NCBI GenBank assembly: GCA_009192285.1
Contig: WBVU01000004.1
Location: forward strand, 3,618,001 to 3,682,000
Length of the DNA stretch: 64,000 bases
Direction of reading: 5' to 3'
DNA from: Morchella semilibera
Taxonomy: Eukaryota > Ascomycota > Pezizomycetes > Pezizales > Morchellaceae
Notes under the pieces: model-generated
The model's database searches: none
What the model was told of the DNA's origin: nothing
The model's input: the letters and a program-made list of their open reading frames with translations, nothing else
Translations under genes and position numbers: made by a program
In this document: piece by piece, positions 23,850 through 35,510 of the stretch
How the letters are laid out: each line of letters opens with the position of its first letter
How positions within the stretch are numbered: position 1 is the first letter of the stretch

Positions 23850-25247
23850 TTACCACTCCACCTCGACCCCAAAATCCCCCGCGACCCTCTTCGCACTCAC
23901 CACGCACCCCTCCAGCAGCACCATGCCATCCCACGCCCACCCGCCCACGACCCAGACGCCGCCACGCCCGCGCCCAAGCCCACCACCCGCCTCTATAACC
24001 TCCCCCACCAGCACCCTCGACTCGCAGCTCCTCAGCACCCGCGTGAACGTCGTCCCGCCCACCACCGCCCCCTTGTGCATGGGCGCGTGCGGCTGCGTCG
24101 TCACCACCACCCCGGGAAGATACAGATGCGACGCCTGTGTCTGGACGGCCCCGCCGCCCCCGCGCTTCGAGCACAGGTGTATGAGCTCCGCGCCCGACCG
24201 CCCCACCAGCTGCGTCGCCGTCGCCAGCGCCGTGCCCCCTGCGGGCGCCAGGTCCCGCAGCAGCCCGGTGTCAGTGTGAACGACCACGTCCACCTCGCAG
24301 CAGGGTATGCGCTTCAGTGTGCTGGCCAGCGGCGCATAGATGTCTGCTGCGACCTTGGGGTTGACGGCCAGGACCACGCGGTCGAAGCGCTCGGCGGCGC
24401 CGTTGTTCCATGTGAGTGTTGCGGCGCCGGGGACGGAGATGGTGTCGACCGAGTGGACGCGGCGGTTGAAGTGGATCTTTGTTCCGGCGAGGAGGCGCTC
24501 CTGGACGGTGCTGACGCCGCCGGAGACCACGTAGTGGGGCTGGGCGTAGACGGCTTTGCGGTAGTCGACAATGTCGGATGCGGGGAAGTCGAGGAGGGCG
24601 TCGTGCGTGCATGTTGCGACGGCCGAGAAGAGGGGGAGCAGGTACGACCGTGTCACGGTGTCGGGTATCCGGATGCGCCGCAGGTATAGTTTTAGGTTCT
24701 CGTGCTCGCCGGGAGCGATGTGGAAGGTGCACAGCGTAAAGTATGTGTATACGATCCAGAGGGCGGCGAGCTGCAGGATGTGGGCGAGCCAGGTGACGCT
24801 CTCGGGGCGTGGGGGGAAGCGGTGCAGGTTGGAGGGGTGGATGTGGTATGTCGGGCTTGTGGAGGTGGAGAATGCGTATAGGAAGTTTTGGCGGCGGTAG
24901 GGGATGCCGAGGTGGGCGTAGAGGGAGAGGAGGTTCTTGTAGAAGCCGCCGGCGAAGGCACGCATGGGGACGTCGACACGAATGGTCTTTTTCGAGCCCG
25001 GGAGTGAGACGGTCGTTGATGCGGCGTCGAGTGATGGTGAGGAGCCCTAGAGGGTCAATTGAGTCAGGTTAGTGAGGGTGTAAATAAAAACCCAGTGCCC
25101 TGAGGGGGGTATACAAACCGCCTCGAATATCTCAACCTCGTACCGTTCCTTGACATCGTGAGTGAGTAGATACGCAGTTGTCAAACCCGCCAGGCCGGAG
25201 CCCACAATGGCGACTCTAATCTTTTTCTCCTTCTCAGGTATCGTCAT
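23850..25247 (-). CDS. FAD-dependent amine-oxidase-like oxidoreductase
   Basis: This is a flavin-binding oxidoreductase of the NAD(P)-binding Rossmann/amine oxidase type; the substrate cannot be told from sequence. Exon 1 (25247-25119) carries the dinucleotide motif RVAIVGSGLAGLTTAYLL with G16, G18 and G21, then the acidic end of strand 2 (EIFEA). Exon 2 (25046-23850) follows a 72-nt GT-AG intron. Together they give 441 residues; an in-frame ATG at 25289 would add 14. The C-terminal flavin motif VWVVGGWAWDGMVLLEGC is present. A hydrophobic stretch near residues 110-130 (ILQLAALWIVYTYFTL) may contact membrane. Codon use is very GC-rich and leaves long antisense shadows. The gene looks intact. 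Confidence 0.85.
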
Positions 25248-27289
25248 GTCTTGTAGTTGTAACTTTGGTTTTTTGTCTTTGTTTTTCAACTATTAACGAC
25301 AGCCCCAGACGTGGGGACGGCTCGACTACATATAAAAGCTTGATGGGAACGGGTCCGCAGCCCTCCTTCGGTCAAACATCCTTTTCTTTTCTCTCACCCG
25401 GGGAGGGGTGTGTCTGATAACGAGACCAAGTATTGGGCGAGCATCGTGGGCCAAGAACACCCATCTCTCGACCGGGCTAGTATACCCCACCCAGAGGTTA
25501 GTTTGTTGGTTAAGATGTATTGTATATTCTGGCCATGGCACGAAATGAAATGTGAAATGGCCGAGGCCAGTCAGGTGCATTCGGGAGAAGAGAGTTGGCT
25601 CTGACCAGTAGAGTGGAGTTGATTAGCAGCGTCACGTAACTCTTGGACAGATGCCGATGCACACACACCTAAAGCAACACACAGTTCTAGCAGTCAATGT
25701 ATGCAGCGTGTAGCTACTTACTTGTTGTGGATGGATCGCTGGTGGTTATTCACGGTCCTCACGGGCCAGTTCTTGCCCAGTGCAGGCGGATAACCCCCAC
25801 TGCCCAGCCACCCGCCCATCACCACCATCACCATCGCCAACCCAGGACACACACCTCGATCCGCGCGTCGATCCATATGAGTAGCTACACAGGAAAAGGG
25901 TCTCGTAGAGTAGACCAGGTACCTCCATTAATTCCTGAACGCACAGAAGATGACCTTTACGATAGGTAAACTGACAGTCCCGGGCCCCTGGGTGGTAATA
26001 GACGGGAGGGATGGACGCAGTCTTTTCCTTTCTTTTTTTTTTTTACCCGTGACGTATACATATGAATAGGCCGTGTCAGTGCACATCAACCGGAATTTAA
26101 GCATCACAGGTTCACAGCTCTAACTTAACTCGGCCTTGTCCGTTGCAGTTTTCCCTGTAGAACCAATGGTCCAGAGAGTACCTGCTACCTACAACCTACT
26201 TTACACGGCTGCATCAACGTCATATGTACCGGTACTCTAAAATCACAGGGACCGATCTTCACAGCCAGCCAGAGTTGGTACTCTGGCCGTACAGTCGTTC
26301 ACAGCCTGAAGGCGGGTCCTGCTTGGTGGTGTCCAACATTATAATTGGACTTGGCGTCGCCTGAAATCCCTCATTACAGAGGAACCACCGCCACCCCATA
26401 TGTAAACGACTGTACCTGCAAAAACAGTTGCGTTATGTATATGAAGTACCTACCTACTACACGTAAGTACCTCCTAGGTATAGATAGAATTGAAAAGGTT
26501 GAGGTTGTTAACCAAATTATTACGATCGTGCATTAGGCCGGTCCTTAATCGAGCCTCATCCTAGAACGGGAGAGGGGGATGGCAGCACTTGGCGATTTTA
26601 GTGGCCGATCTTCCCACCCACCAGGTGGATAATCCCAAATATCTATGCACAAAGGCATCTATCCCGGGTACCTGCAAGAGGTTCATTGTTACGCACCTAA
26701 TCAAGCTCTGTTTAATACTAATCTCATCAGACTAATTCATAAGCCATCACTCGACCTTACCCTAACGCAATCTTACTGCACGTAGAGAGGACTGGACAGT
26801 ACGAGACTTGATTGATGGGTATCGCGCTCATGGATGGTACGGTCAAATTGGCAGCTTGCCTTTTTGGGTTAATACTAGCCTAAGTAAGCACTAACACTTG
26901 TTTTTTGACTGACTCTGCTTTATATAGCTATTATCAGCAACGTCCAGGCTGCGAACTTGACGATACGATCCGTGAGTGCGATAGGACTATAGACATGTCT
27001 TGTGTACTGGAGGAGTAGGCCTAGGCACAATGCCTATCTCCTAGGCACGGAAGCAATACACATTACAACACATCTATTCGAGATATTGACTGTGGCAACG
27101 GAGTAAATTATCACGTCTAAAATACAATACAGGAGGGGATTTAGTAGCATTTGCCTTAGCAAGAGGGATAGTAATAATATAATAATGTTCCAGACCTAAC
27201 ATCACGTTTATAGCCTTTATAAAACCCCGAATTATGTACTCTCACAATGTATTTCACTAAGCATTACGCGGCGGGAGAAAAACTGTTAA
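25248..27289. other. Intergenic region
   Basis: About 2 kb. Short frames exist (for example 25410-25604), but they lack convincing starts or splice partners. A T-run lies at about 26034-26044. I see no gene. Confidence 0.5.
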
Positions 27290-29244
27290 TTACCGCTCAT
27301 CCTCATCCCTCTCCTCGGCCTGACCCTGCCCCCCAAACCCAAACCCAAACTCCTCAGGATCCACACCAATCCCCCTCTCTCTCAACGCAGCCATAACCTC
27401 CTCCTCCGTCGGCTCCTGTCCCGCCGCATGATCCAAATGCGGGAAAAAGCTTCTCAACAACGCTCTAAACAAGCCCGCAGCTCCCGCAGCATCGCCACCA
27501 TCTATTGCGCCAGGCGCGGTGTCCGGTATATCCACCGAATAGCTCCTGATATCGCCGGGCGGCGGCAGCGGATCATACCCCGGGCTTTCAAGGCGTGTGA
27601 ACTCTCTTGGCAGCAGCGCGGTGACGCCTGGGAGATCCGTGACGAGGACGTGACGCGCCACATCTAGGGATACGCCCTCGACGGTCTCCTGCGCCCCTGC
27701 TTTCGGTGGTTTCAGGAGCGGTATTCGGGGGAGGTTGTAGATGGTGTTTGCCACGTCTATCAGTAGCCGTGTTGCCTCCGGCTCCTTCCAGAGATCCTTC
27801 GAGCGGGCGGCGTACAGCTCTGACAGCAGCGGTTGCAATTTATCCCCCTCCGGGGGTAGGGCGCCCCATAGCGCAGGTGGGAGATCAGTATCGATATTCA
27901 GCTCCGCGTATAGGCGGGTAACAACCCACGGGAATTTTGTCATTGCTTTTGCCAGATACTCGCTTGCTGTAGTGTCCTGGTCAAGCTGCTTGTATGCCAA
28001 AGCGATGGAGTAGGCCATGTTTGGTAGGTTGGAGTACAACTCTCTGAACGTGGGATGCTCAATGAGTGCAAGAAGGTGCTCGGGCTGTCGAGCTTTCAGG
28101 GCGATGAAGTCGATGCACAGCCTTATCTGGTACGGGTCTCCCTCCGGGTCCATGGCTAGTAGTAATCGTGCGAATTCTTCAGCGGTACGCCAGGTCCCGC
28201 GCATCTGAAGATTCCGGAGGTACCGCCATGAGCAGAGCCAAAATTCACGGTTCTCGGGGTAAAGGAAGGAGAGGCGGGCGGTTCCTTCGGATATCCTGGA
28301 CTGAAATGTAGAGTGCAGGGAACGGCCAAATGTGAAGAGGGCACGCTCAAGAAGGTCGCCGGAGATTGTATGGTCTCGTTGCTGGGCAAAGATTTCAGAG
28401 GCTTGAAGTAAAGTAGAGACATGGTAAGGGTTGTGTTGCAGTAACTGTATCAACCGGTTCGGGTCTTGTTGGACTTTCCGTTAGAACAACTTCTGGGGCC
28501 TTTTGTGAAAGAGGGGGGGGGGCGCATACCCATTGATGCAACACACATCATAAACTGCCTTTGAACGTCCTGATACGACCTGGAATGTACAAACTTGAAC
28601 TCTGTAATAGTATCCCCTGTTGTAGATACTGTCTCCATCCCCAATCCCCCACTCCCAGCGACCGGCCACTCTTCCTTAGCCTGCACGAAGGTATTCCTCC
28701 TCCCGCCCAGCCCTCTTGCAGAAACAGGCGCTCTCTTACGCCCACCAGTTCCATGTTCCTCAGCTCCACCCAGTGCCGCACGGCCAAAAAGCCTCCGCAT
28801 CTCATTTGCAGCGTCGAAATTCCTTGGATCCACCTTTAGAACCTCCGATAACTGTTTATCCCCCTCGACACGAACACCCAACGCCTCCCCCGAGTCCCTA
28901 CTCTGAAGATTCAGCGCCCTAAGCGCAGCATCGATCTCATCCTCGCCCTCTTCTTGTACCGGGGGTGCCGATTTAGATTTCCCCTTCTTCTTCTTTTTCT
29001 TCTTCTTTGAGGGTGTGCTCGTTGCTTCCTGCTCCTGCATTACTGGCTTTTCCACCACTGGGTCTCCCTCTTCCTCTTCTGCGTCGGGCTCGTCTTCCCC
29101 GCCAAGGAGGGCGAATAGGCTTTGTTTCTGTGGCGGGGGTGCGTCATCTTCTGCTTCTCCGTCTTCGGCCGTGTCGTCGGGCTTCTGGGAAAGTGCTGCG
29201 AGCTCGCGTTCGCGGAGGGCTTTTCGGAGGGCGCGGCCGGACAT
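27290..29244 (-). CDS. TCF25: TCF25/Rqc1 homologue, ribosome-associated quality control
   Basis: The yeast homologue Rqc1 works with Ltn1, Rqc2 and Cdc48 on stalled 60S-nascent-chain complexes. Exon 1 is 29244-28530 and exon 2 is 28464-27290; the 65-nt intron (GTATGC to CAACAAG, with a CTAAC branch site) joins CVASM to DPNRLIQLLQ. The product is 629 residues, usual for fungi. The N-terminus MSGRALRKAL is typical of the family and fixes the start. Acidic stretches follow, then a polylysine tract (K80-K87), then the Tcf25 domain with HNPYHVSTLLQASEIF, ENREFWLCSWRYLRNLQMRG, DPYQIRLCIDFIALKA and SIALAYKQLDQD. The acidic, Gly-rich C-terminus is probably disordered. It faces the NLR gene head-to-head. 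Confidence 0.92.
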
Positions 29245-29629
29245 GTTGAGCTGCTGCGGAGTCGGGTGCCTGGTAATTCGATGCGAGCCACTCACTGACT
29301 GTGAATGTGGGGTGAATTTGGGGCCGGGTAACACGTAACTACACACATACAGTATTGTAACTGTATTGATTGGGTTGTTCTGCCTTTAAGTAACATTAGG
29401 CAGCCAAGCTGCATATGAGCTGAAATGTTTGGTGCATTTGCGTATCTCAGAAAAAAAGCGGGGTTTTCGCTACATGTATTTACAGCCTTGCCACTGTCAA
29501 CTATCGTGAGAGTTTTACAATTAACCTGGCGTATCGAATATCAATTAACCAAGCTCGAAATATCCGCAATAACTACTTTCAATATCAATAGTACTCCTGG
29601 TCCCCAAGATTTCTACAGGGTCAGCCATC
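29245..29629. promoter_or_regulatory. Shared divergent promoter region (TCF25 and NLR)
   Basis: 385 bp separate the two start codons, so both promoters must lie here or overlap transcribed leaders. It contains a TACATGTA at 29471-29478. No clear TATA box was identified. Confidence 0.5.
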
Positions 29630-32600
29630 ATGTCTTCCGGCGGAAAGGATCCGACCCAAGAGCCAAGTATGACCTTTCATCATATGAGTGTGTAGGCGTA
29701 CTAGTAGCTCATAAAAAGTCGACTAGATGCGCCAAAGAGACTCGGGTTCCGCAGTACAGTAAGCTCGTTTGGAAGAAAGATTACTCGCTCAGTATCACCC
29801 AACAATAGATCATCGCAAACCGTACCAGATGATCAATCGTCCGGTTCCCCGGTAGCATCACGGCCCTCAAGCACGTACACCACTGTGCCTGTGGTAAGTC
29901 CTGGAATACCCATTAATACATATACGCAAACACCCAGCAGCTCTCCCAGTATTGTATTATCTGCGGCGGATTCTAGAGCACAGATTAGCGCACCCCTTCC
30001 GGGCCCAGCAACACCCAGAGCTATCGTCTTAGAACCTTCCACAATCACTAGTCCCCCTAAACCCCCGTGAGAGGCCCATAATATTCAATATTAAAGTTGT
30101 AGTAGAAGAAACTTACATGAGAGATAGTAAACTTTCGCCATGGGAGAAGGCAGTTAAGAAATTGTCTGCTCAAGATCAGAAAGAATTCGACTTTTATAAC
30201 CAAGATGGTCTCCTCAAAGTTCTTGATGATGTCCTAAAAGCAGCCAACGAAAAAAGGGAGCTCTGCCGTGAGAGGATGTGGAAAATTACTTGGAATGGAA
30301 AAACTATTGTTCTCCGCGATATCGCCGACAAGACAATTGAGTGGGTCAATAAATTTAAGACTCTGGGAAATATTATCGCCCAAGGCGATCCAGTCCATGC
30401 TGCGATACCCTGGGCACCAATTAGATATCTCATAGAGGTTTGTTCATTTCATTGAGTGAGTACTTGCACACAACTCTCGAATTTCGGGCTTGGGTTCCGG
30501 GTTATGGGCGGCGGGTTTTGAGTAAAAATCTCCCTGATTTTTACGACATTAGCCCACCAAGGACCTAATTTAGGCTAGAAATTCGGGGAGTGGTGTGCTA
30601 AATGCCCTCTGCTTTCACTGCCCACCAATAATCAGACGGGCAAACTAACACAGCGATAGTTTATTATCAAAGACAATCAAAAAATGGGCGAAATGTTGGT
30701 TGGGATCGAAGTAATTACGAATCTTCTGGGGAGATGTGCCATATACGAAGAGTTATATCTTGGGACCGGCTTCGATACTGCCCAAAGGGTCGAGGACGCT
30801 TTGATTGTGCTATATGCCGATATGCTGACTTATATGATCAACGCTAAACATTATTACTCTGAAAACACCGCTGGTATGAATCCCTTCGATCAACTGAACC
30901 TCCCACAATATATATATATTTCAACCTAGAGTTCTAAACTATCGAATAGCTCGTATCGCATGGGGCGTTTTAGATACAGACGGACCAGCAGAAGCCTTGG
31001 CGGCGCTTCAGGTAAAAGAGTCTAAGGTCTTTGAGGAGTCGCACCTCGCGGAGGCAAAAAGTAAGTTTATCAACCCCAAAATTAGCTACCGAGAAGGGAC
31101 TCCATGCAGCAAGGGGATATTCAAACAGAAACGCTAAGATGAAAGCTCTTACACAGATCAAAACGCTGCGAACATTAAAGCTGAAGGTTCCATACTTAAA
31201 ATCGAGATCGATCTTTTGATATGGATTTTTACTTACTGTCATTTATTTCCAGAGAGGTCTAAGGAACTACAGAAGCTATTGAGCGAATTTGAAATGCCTA
31301 TTTCAAGGATCGAAAAAAATGTGGAAGTTCTAATCGATGGGCTGGAGGGTAAATCCCCCTAGGCCTAAATAATAATATATATGAGATATAAGGTCTTCAA
31401 CTAATTACCGGAGATACGTCCACTAGATTCCAAGCGAGAAAAGATTCTTGACTGGATATCGACAACCCCATATTCAAAATACCATCGAACTGCGAAGAAA
31501 AATCGTAGGCAGGGAACTTGTGAATGGCTTCTCAATAGTAACCAATTCGAACAATGGCAGTATTCAAATGCCCCAGCTCTTCTGTGGCTACGTGGGGATC
31601 GTGAGATATATCCTATCGAAACTTTGGTTTGATATTCAGTCTAATTATATCTTTAGCTGGTGCTGGAAAAACAACACTCACGTAAACAACCCAACCTTAA
31701 CCCTAAATTACCCATATATTATCCATGCTAAAGGGACATTCCCACAGCTCAATGGTGGTAGACGCCATAGACCAAAAGTCAGTTTTAGGGAGCGATGAAA
31801 CCTTTGCCTACTTCTATTGCAAACGAGGCGAAGGTTTGTTGAATGACCCAACAGAAATCATGCGATCCATCTTAAGGCAATTGTCATTTAAAGGCTCTGG
31901 TCATGTTTTACACAAGCCTGTGATTTCAGAATACCAAAAGAGGACGGAGGGAAAGACTCTTGATGACGGACTTGGGCTTGGAGATTGCCTCGATATAATT
32001 GTCACTCTCATCAATTTGAACCGACGTACTACTATCATCATCGATGCTTTAGATGAATGCAATAACGAAAGCCGACACGAATTATTCGACGGATTAAGAA
32101 AGATACTTCATGACCCCTCAAGCTTAGTCAAGGTTTTCATTTCTAGTAGAAATGATGACGATATTAAACTTCAGTTTAAAACGGAACCGAATATCTATAT
32201 AGAAGAGACCCATAATGCTACAGACATTAAGAGTTACATAAACGAAGAATTGAGTGGGTGCGTTGGGGGTAGAAGGTTGTTGCGAGGTAATGTCGACGGC
32301 CTATTAAAGGAGCTTATAATCTCTAAACTGCTGGAAAAGGCTCACGGAATGTATTTTCCCCAAGTTTCCCACAACTTAGGAGGCTTACTGAACCCTCTTT
32401 TATATAGGTTCTTATGGGCCGAGCTACAAATCAAAGAGCTTTGTGCTCTAAGCCTCGAGAGCGAAGTCAGAGAAATGCTAGACAATTTCCCAACCTCGCT
32501 CGAAGAAACATATATGGAGATCTATAAACGTGTCCAACGCAAGAGAGGGGCCGCGCCCAAGATTGCCAAAAATGCACTCATGTGGGTTATGTGCGCATGC

Positions 32601-35510
32601 CGACCACTTTCGCCGGAGGAGCTATCCGCCATGCTTTCCCAACAATTAAAAGGCCCCACAATCGAAATTGATATCCTGTTAGACGTGTGCTGCAACTTCT
32701 TAAAACTAGATCACCAGCTTAATGTCGTGCGGTTTTTCCACCTGTCCGTCGAAGAATTTCTCGAGAAAGGAACTATCTTCACCCGACTTGAGGCCAATGC
32801 CATGGTAGCAGAGTTATCCCTTTCGGTATTGATCGATATGGATAAATCTATCGAGCACACAAGGAGATATTCAGTATTTTACTGGATGGTTCATGTCCAG
32901 CGGTTCTCCAACCTAGGTTTGAGGGAAGGGGACTGGGATAAGGACTGGGAAAAGATCTGGGATATACTTCGTGTCTTCTTTGGGTCACTTGAAACCCCCA
33001 GCCCGGCTTTTACCTACTGGATTGGGTGCTTTGACGAATTTAAGAGTACCGTGGAAATCGCAGATCGTTTTAAAATCGAGTCCCTACATGGAGAGCAACA
33101 CCAGTACAGTAGAAGCGCCAAAAATTTATGCCCCTTACCTTCCTATGCCGCCTCAACTTTTGGATTTGGGGAGAAGATAAGGGGTTTATGGGACAATAAA
33201 GATATAGATTTTAACGCTCGGAACGCAAGGGGAGAGTCACTACTCTATTTGGCGTCAGAATACGGTAACGAAGATGTCGTAGGTGTTCTGCTAGAGAAAG
33301 GGGCGGAGATCAACGCTCAGGGCGGTGATTACGGCTATGCACTACAGGCAGCGGCCTGCAAAGGGCACGAAAAGATCGTCCAGACGCTGCTGGATAGAGG
33401 GGCGGAGATCAACGCTCAGGGTAGTAGATACGGCAATGCACTACAGGCAGCGGCCTACGGAGGGCATGAAAGGATCGTCCAGACGCTGCTGGGTAGAGGG
33501 GCGGAGATCAATGCTCAGACTCAGGGTGGTGTATACGGCAATGCACTACAGACAGCGGCCAGCGAAGGGCATGAAAAGATCGTCCAGACCCTGCTGGATA
33601 GAGGGGCGGAGATCAACGCTCAGGGTGGTAGATACGGCAATGCACTACAGGCAGCGGCCTACGGAGGGCATGAAAGGATCGTCCAGACGCTGCTGGGTAG
33701 AGGGGCGGAGATCAATGCTCAGACTCAGGGTGGTGTATACGGCAATGCACTACAGACAGCGGCCAGCGAAGGGCATGAAAAGATCGTCCAGACGCTGCTA
33801 GATAGAGGGGCGGAGATCAACGCTCAGGGTGGTGAATACGGCAATGCACTACAGGCAGCGGTCTGCAGAGGGCATGAAAAAATCGTCCAAACGCTGCTGG
33901 ATAGAGGGGCGGAGATCAACGCTCAGGGTGGTGAATACGGCAATGCACTACAGGCAGCGGTCTGCAGAGGGCATGAAAAAACCGTCCAAACGCTGCTGGA
34001 TAGAGGGGCGGAGATCAACGCTCAGGGTGGTGAATACGGCAATGCACTACAGGCAGCGGCCTGCGGAGGGTATGAAAAGATCTTCCAGACGCTGCTGGAT
34101 AGAGGGGCGGAGATCAACGTTCAGGGTGGTAATTTCGGCAATGCACTACAGGCAGCGGCCTACGAAGGGCATGAAAAGATCGTCCAGGCGCTGCTGGATA
34201 GAGGGGCGGAGATCAACGCTCAGGGTGGTTTTTTCCGCAATGCACTACAGGCAGCGGCCTACGGAGGGTATGAAAAGATCTTCCAGACGCTGCTGGATAG
34301 AGGGGCGGAGATCAACGCCCAGGGTGGTGAATATGGCAATGCACTACAGGCGGCGGCGGCGGCCTACGGAGGGCATGAAAAGATCGTCCAGACGCTACTG
34401 GATAGAGGGGCGGAGATCAACGCCCAGGGTGGTGAATATGGCAATGCACTACAGGCGGCGGCGGCGGCCTACGGAGGGCATGAAAAGATCGTCCAGATCC
34501 TGCTGGATAGAGGGGCGGAGATCAACGCCCAGGGTGGTAAATACGGCAATGCACTACAGGCGGCGGCCTGCAAAGGGCATGAAAGGATCGTCCAGACCCT
34601 GCTGGATAGAGGGGCGGAGATCAATGCTCAGGGTGGTAAACACGGCAATGCACTATATGCAGCGGCCTACAAAGGGCATGAAAAGATCGTTCAGACACTG
34701 CTGGATAGAGGGGCGGAGATCAATGCCCAGGGTGGTAAATACGGAAATGCACTACAGGCGGCGGCGGCGGCCTACGGAGGGCATGAAAAGATCGTCCAGA
34801 TCCTGCTGGATAGAGGGGGGGAGATCAACGCTCAGGGTGGTAAATACGGCAATGCACTATATGCAGCGGCCTACAAAGGGCATGAAAAGATCGTCCAGAC
34901 GCTGCTGGATAGAGGGGCGGAGATCAACGCTCAGGGTGGTGAATACGGCAATGCACTACAGGCAGCGGCCTACGGCGGGCATGAAGGGATCTTCCAGGCG
35001 CTGCTGGATAGAGGGGCGGGGATCAACGCTCACGGTGGTAGTTACGGCAATGCACTACAGGCAGCGGCCTACGGCGGGCATGACGAGATCGTCCAGATTC
35101 TGCTGGATAGAGGGGCGGAGATCAACGCTCAGGGTGGTGAATACGGCAATGCACTACAGGCAGCGGCCTACGGCGGGCATGAAGAGATCGTCCAGATCCT
35201 GCTGGATAGAGGGGCGGAGATCAACGCTCAGGGTGGTTATTTCGGCAATGCACTACAGGCAGCGGCCTACATAGGGCATGAAAAGATCGTCCAGATGCTG
35301 CTGGATAGAGGGGCGGAGATCAACGCTCAGGGTGGTGATTACGGCAATGCACTACAGGCAGCGGCCTACGAAGGGCATGAAAAGATCGTCCAGATATTGA
35401 AAGACAGAGGCGCAGTAAGTGATCAGGTTTTCCTCTCTCCATATTCTATATATGTGGTAAATAGAGGCTTATCCAATACGCAAATACCTAAGGTGGATCC
35501 GGATGTTTGA
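29630..35510 (+). CDS. NACHT-ankyrin NOD-like receptor (fungal STAND protein)
   Basis: Fungal NLRs sense non-self or damage and trigger defence or incompatibility responses; the trigger here is unknown. Ten exons are inferred: 29630-29666, 29793-30066, 30122-30437, 30660-30873, 30932-31060, 31253-31348, 31427-31600, 31657-31681, 31748-32350 and 32408-35510. All introns are GT-AG and all phases agree, giving 1,656 residues. In order: a Ser/Pro-rich disordered start; an N-terminal domain around residues 105-330 with the fungal signature GDPVHAAIPWAPIRYL; NACHT with Walker A (GAGKTT, about 415-420, on a 25-nt exon) and Walker B (IIIDALDE, about 517-524); a winged-helix region (LMWVMCACRPLSPEEL); and about 21 ankyrin units (890-1625). 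The C-terminus is uncertain, since an alternative 50-nt intron 35415-35464 is possible. No signal peptide. Confidence 0.88.
33301..35414 (+). repeat. Tandem array of about 21 near-identical 99-bp ankyrin units
   Basis: Each 33-residue unit follows GGxYGNALQAAAxxGHEKIVQ then TLLDRGAEINAQ. Three units (near 34340, 34440 and 34750) carry a two-codon GCG expansion, and two (near 33510 and 33710) carry an extra ThrGln. Variation between units clusters after the Gly-Gly, at the two residues before GlyHis, and around the Lys-Ile-Val. The near-identity at DNA level implies recent unit exchange. Confidence 0.92.

Noticed and set aside
24075-24900. Plus-strand frames over the FAD oxidoreductase
   Set aside because: Shadows of the GC-rich sense gene.
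29425-29808. 127-codon plus-strand frame at the start of the NLR
   Set aside because: It overlaps NLR exon 1 and its first intron in another frame; the spliced reading is better supported by phase and motifs.
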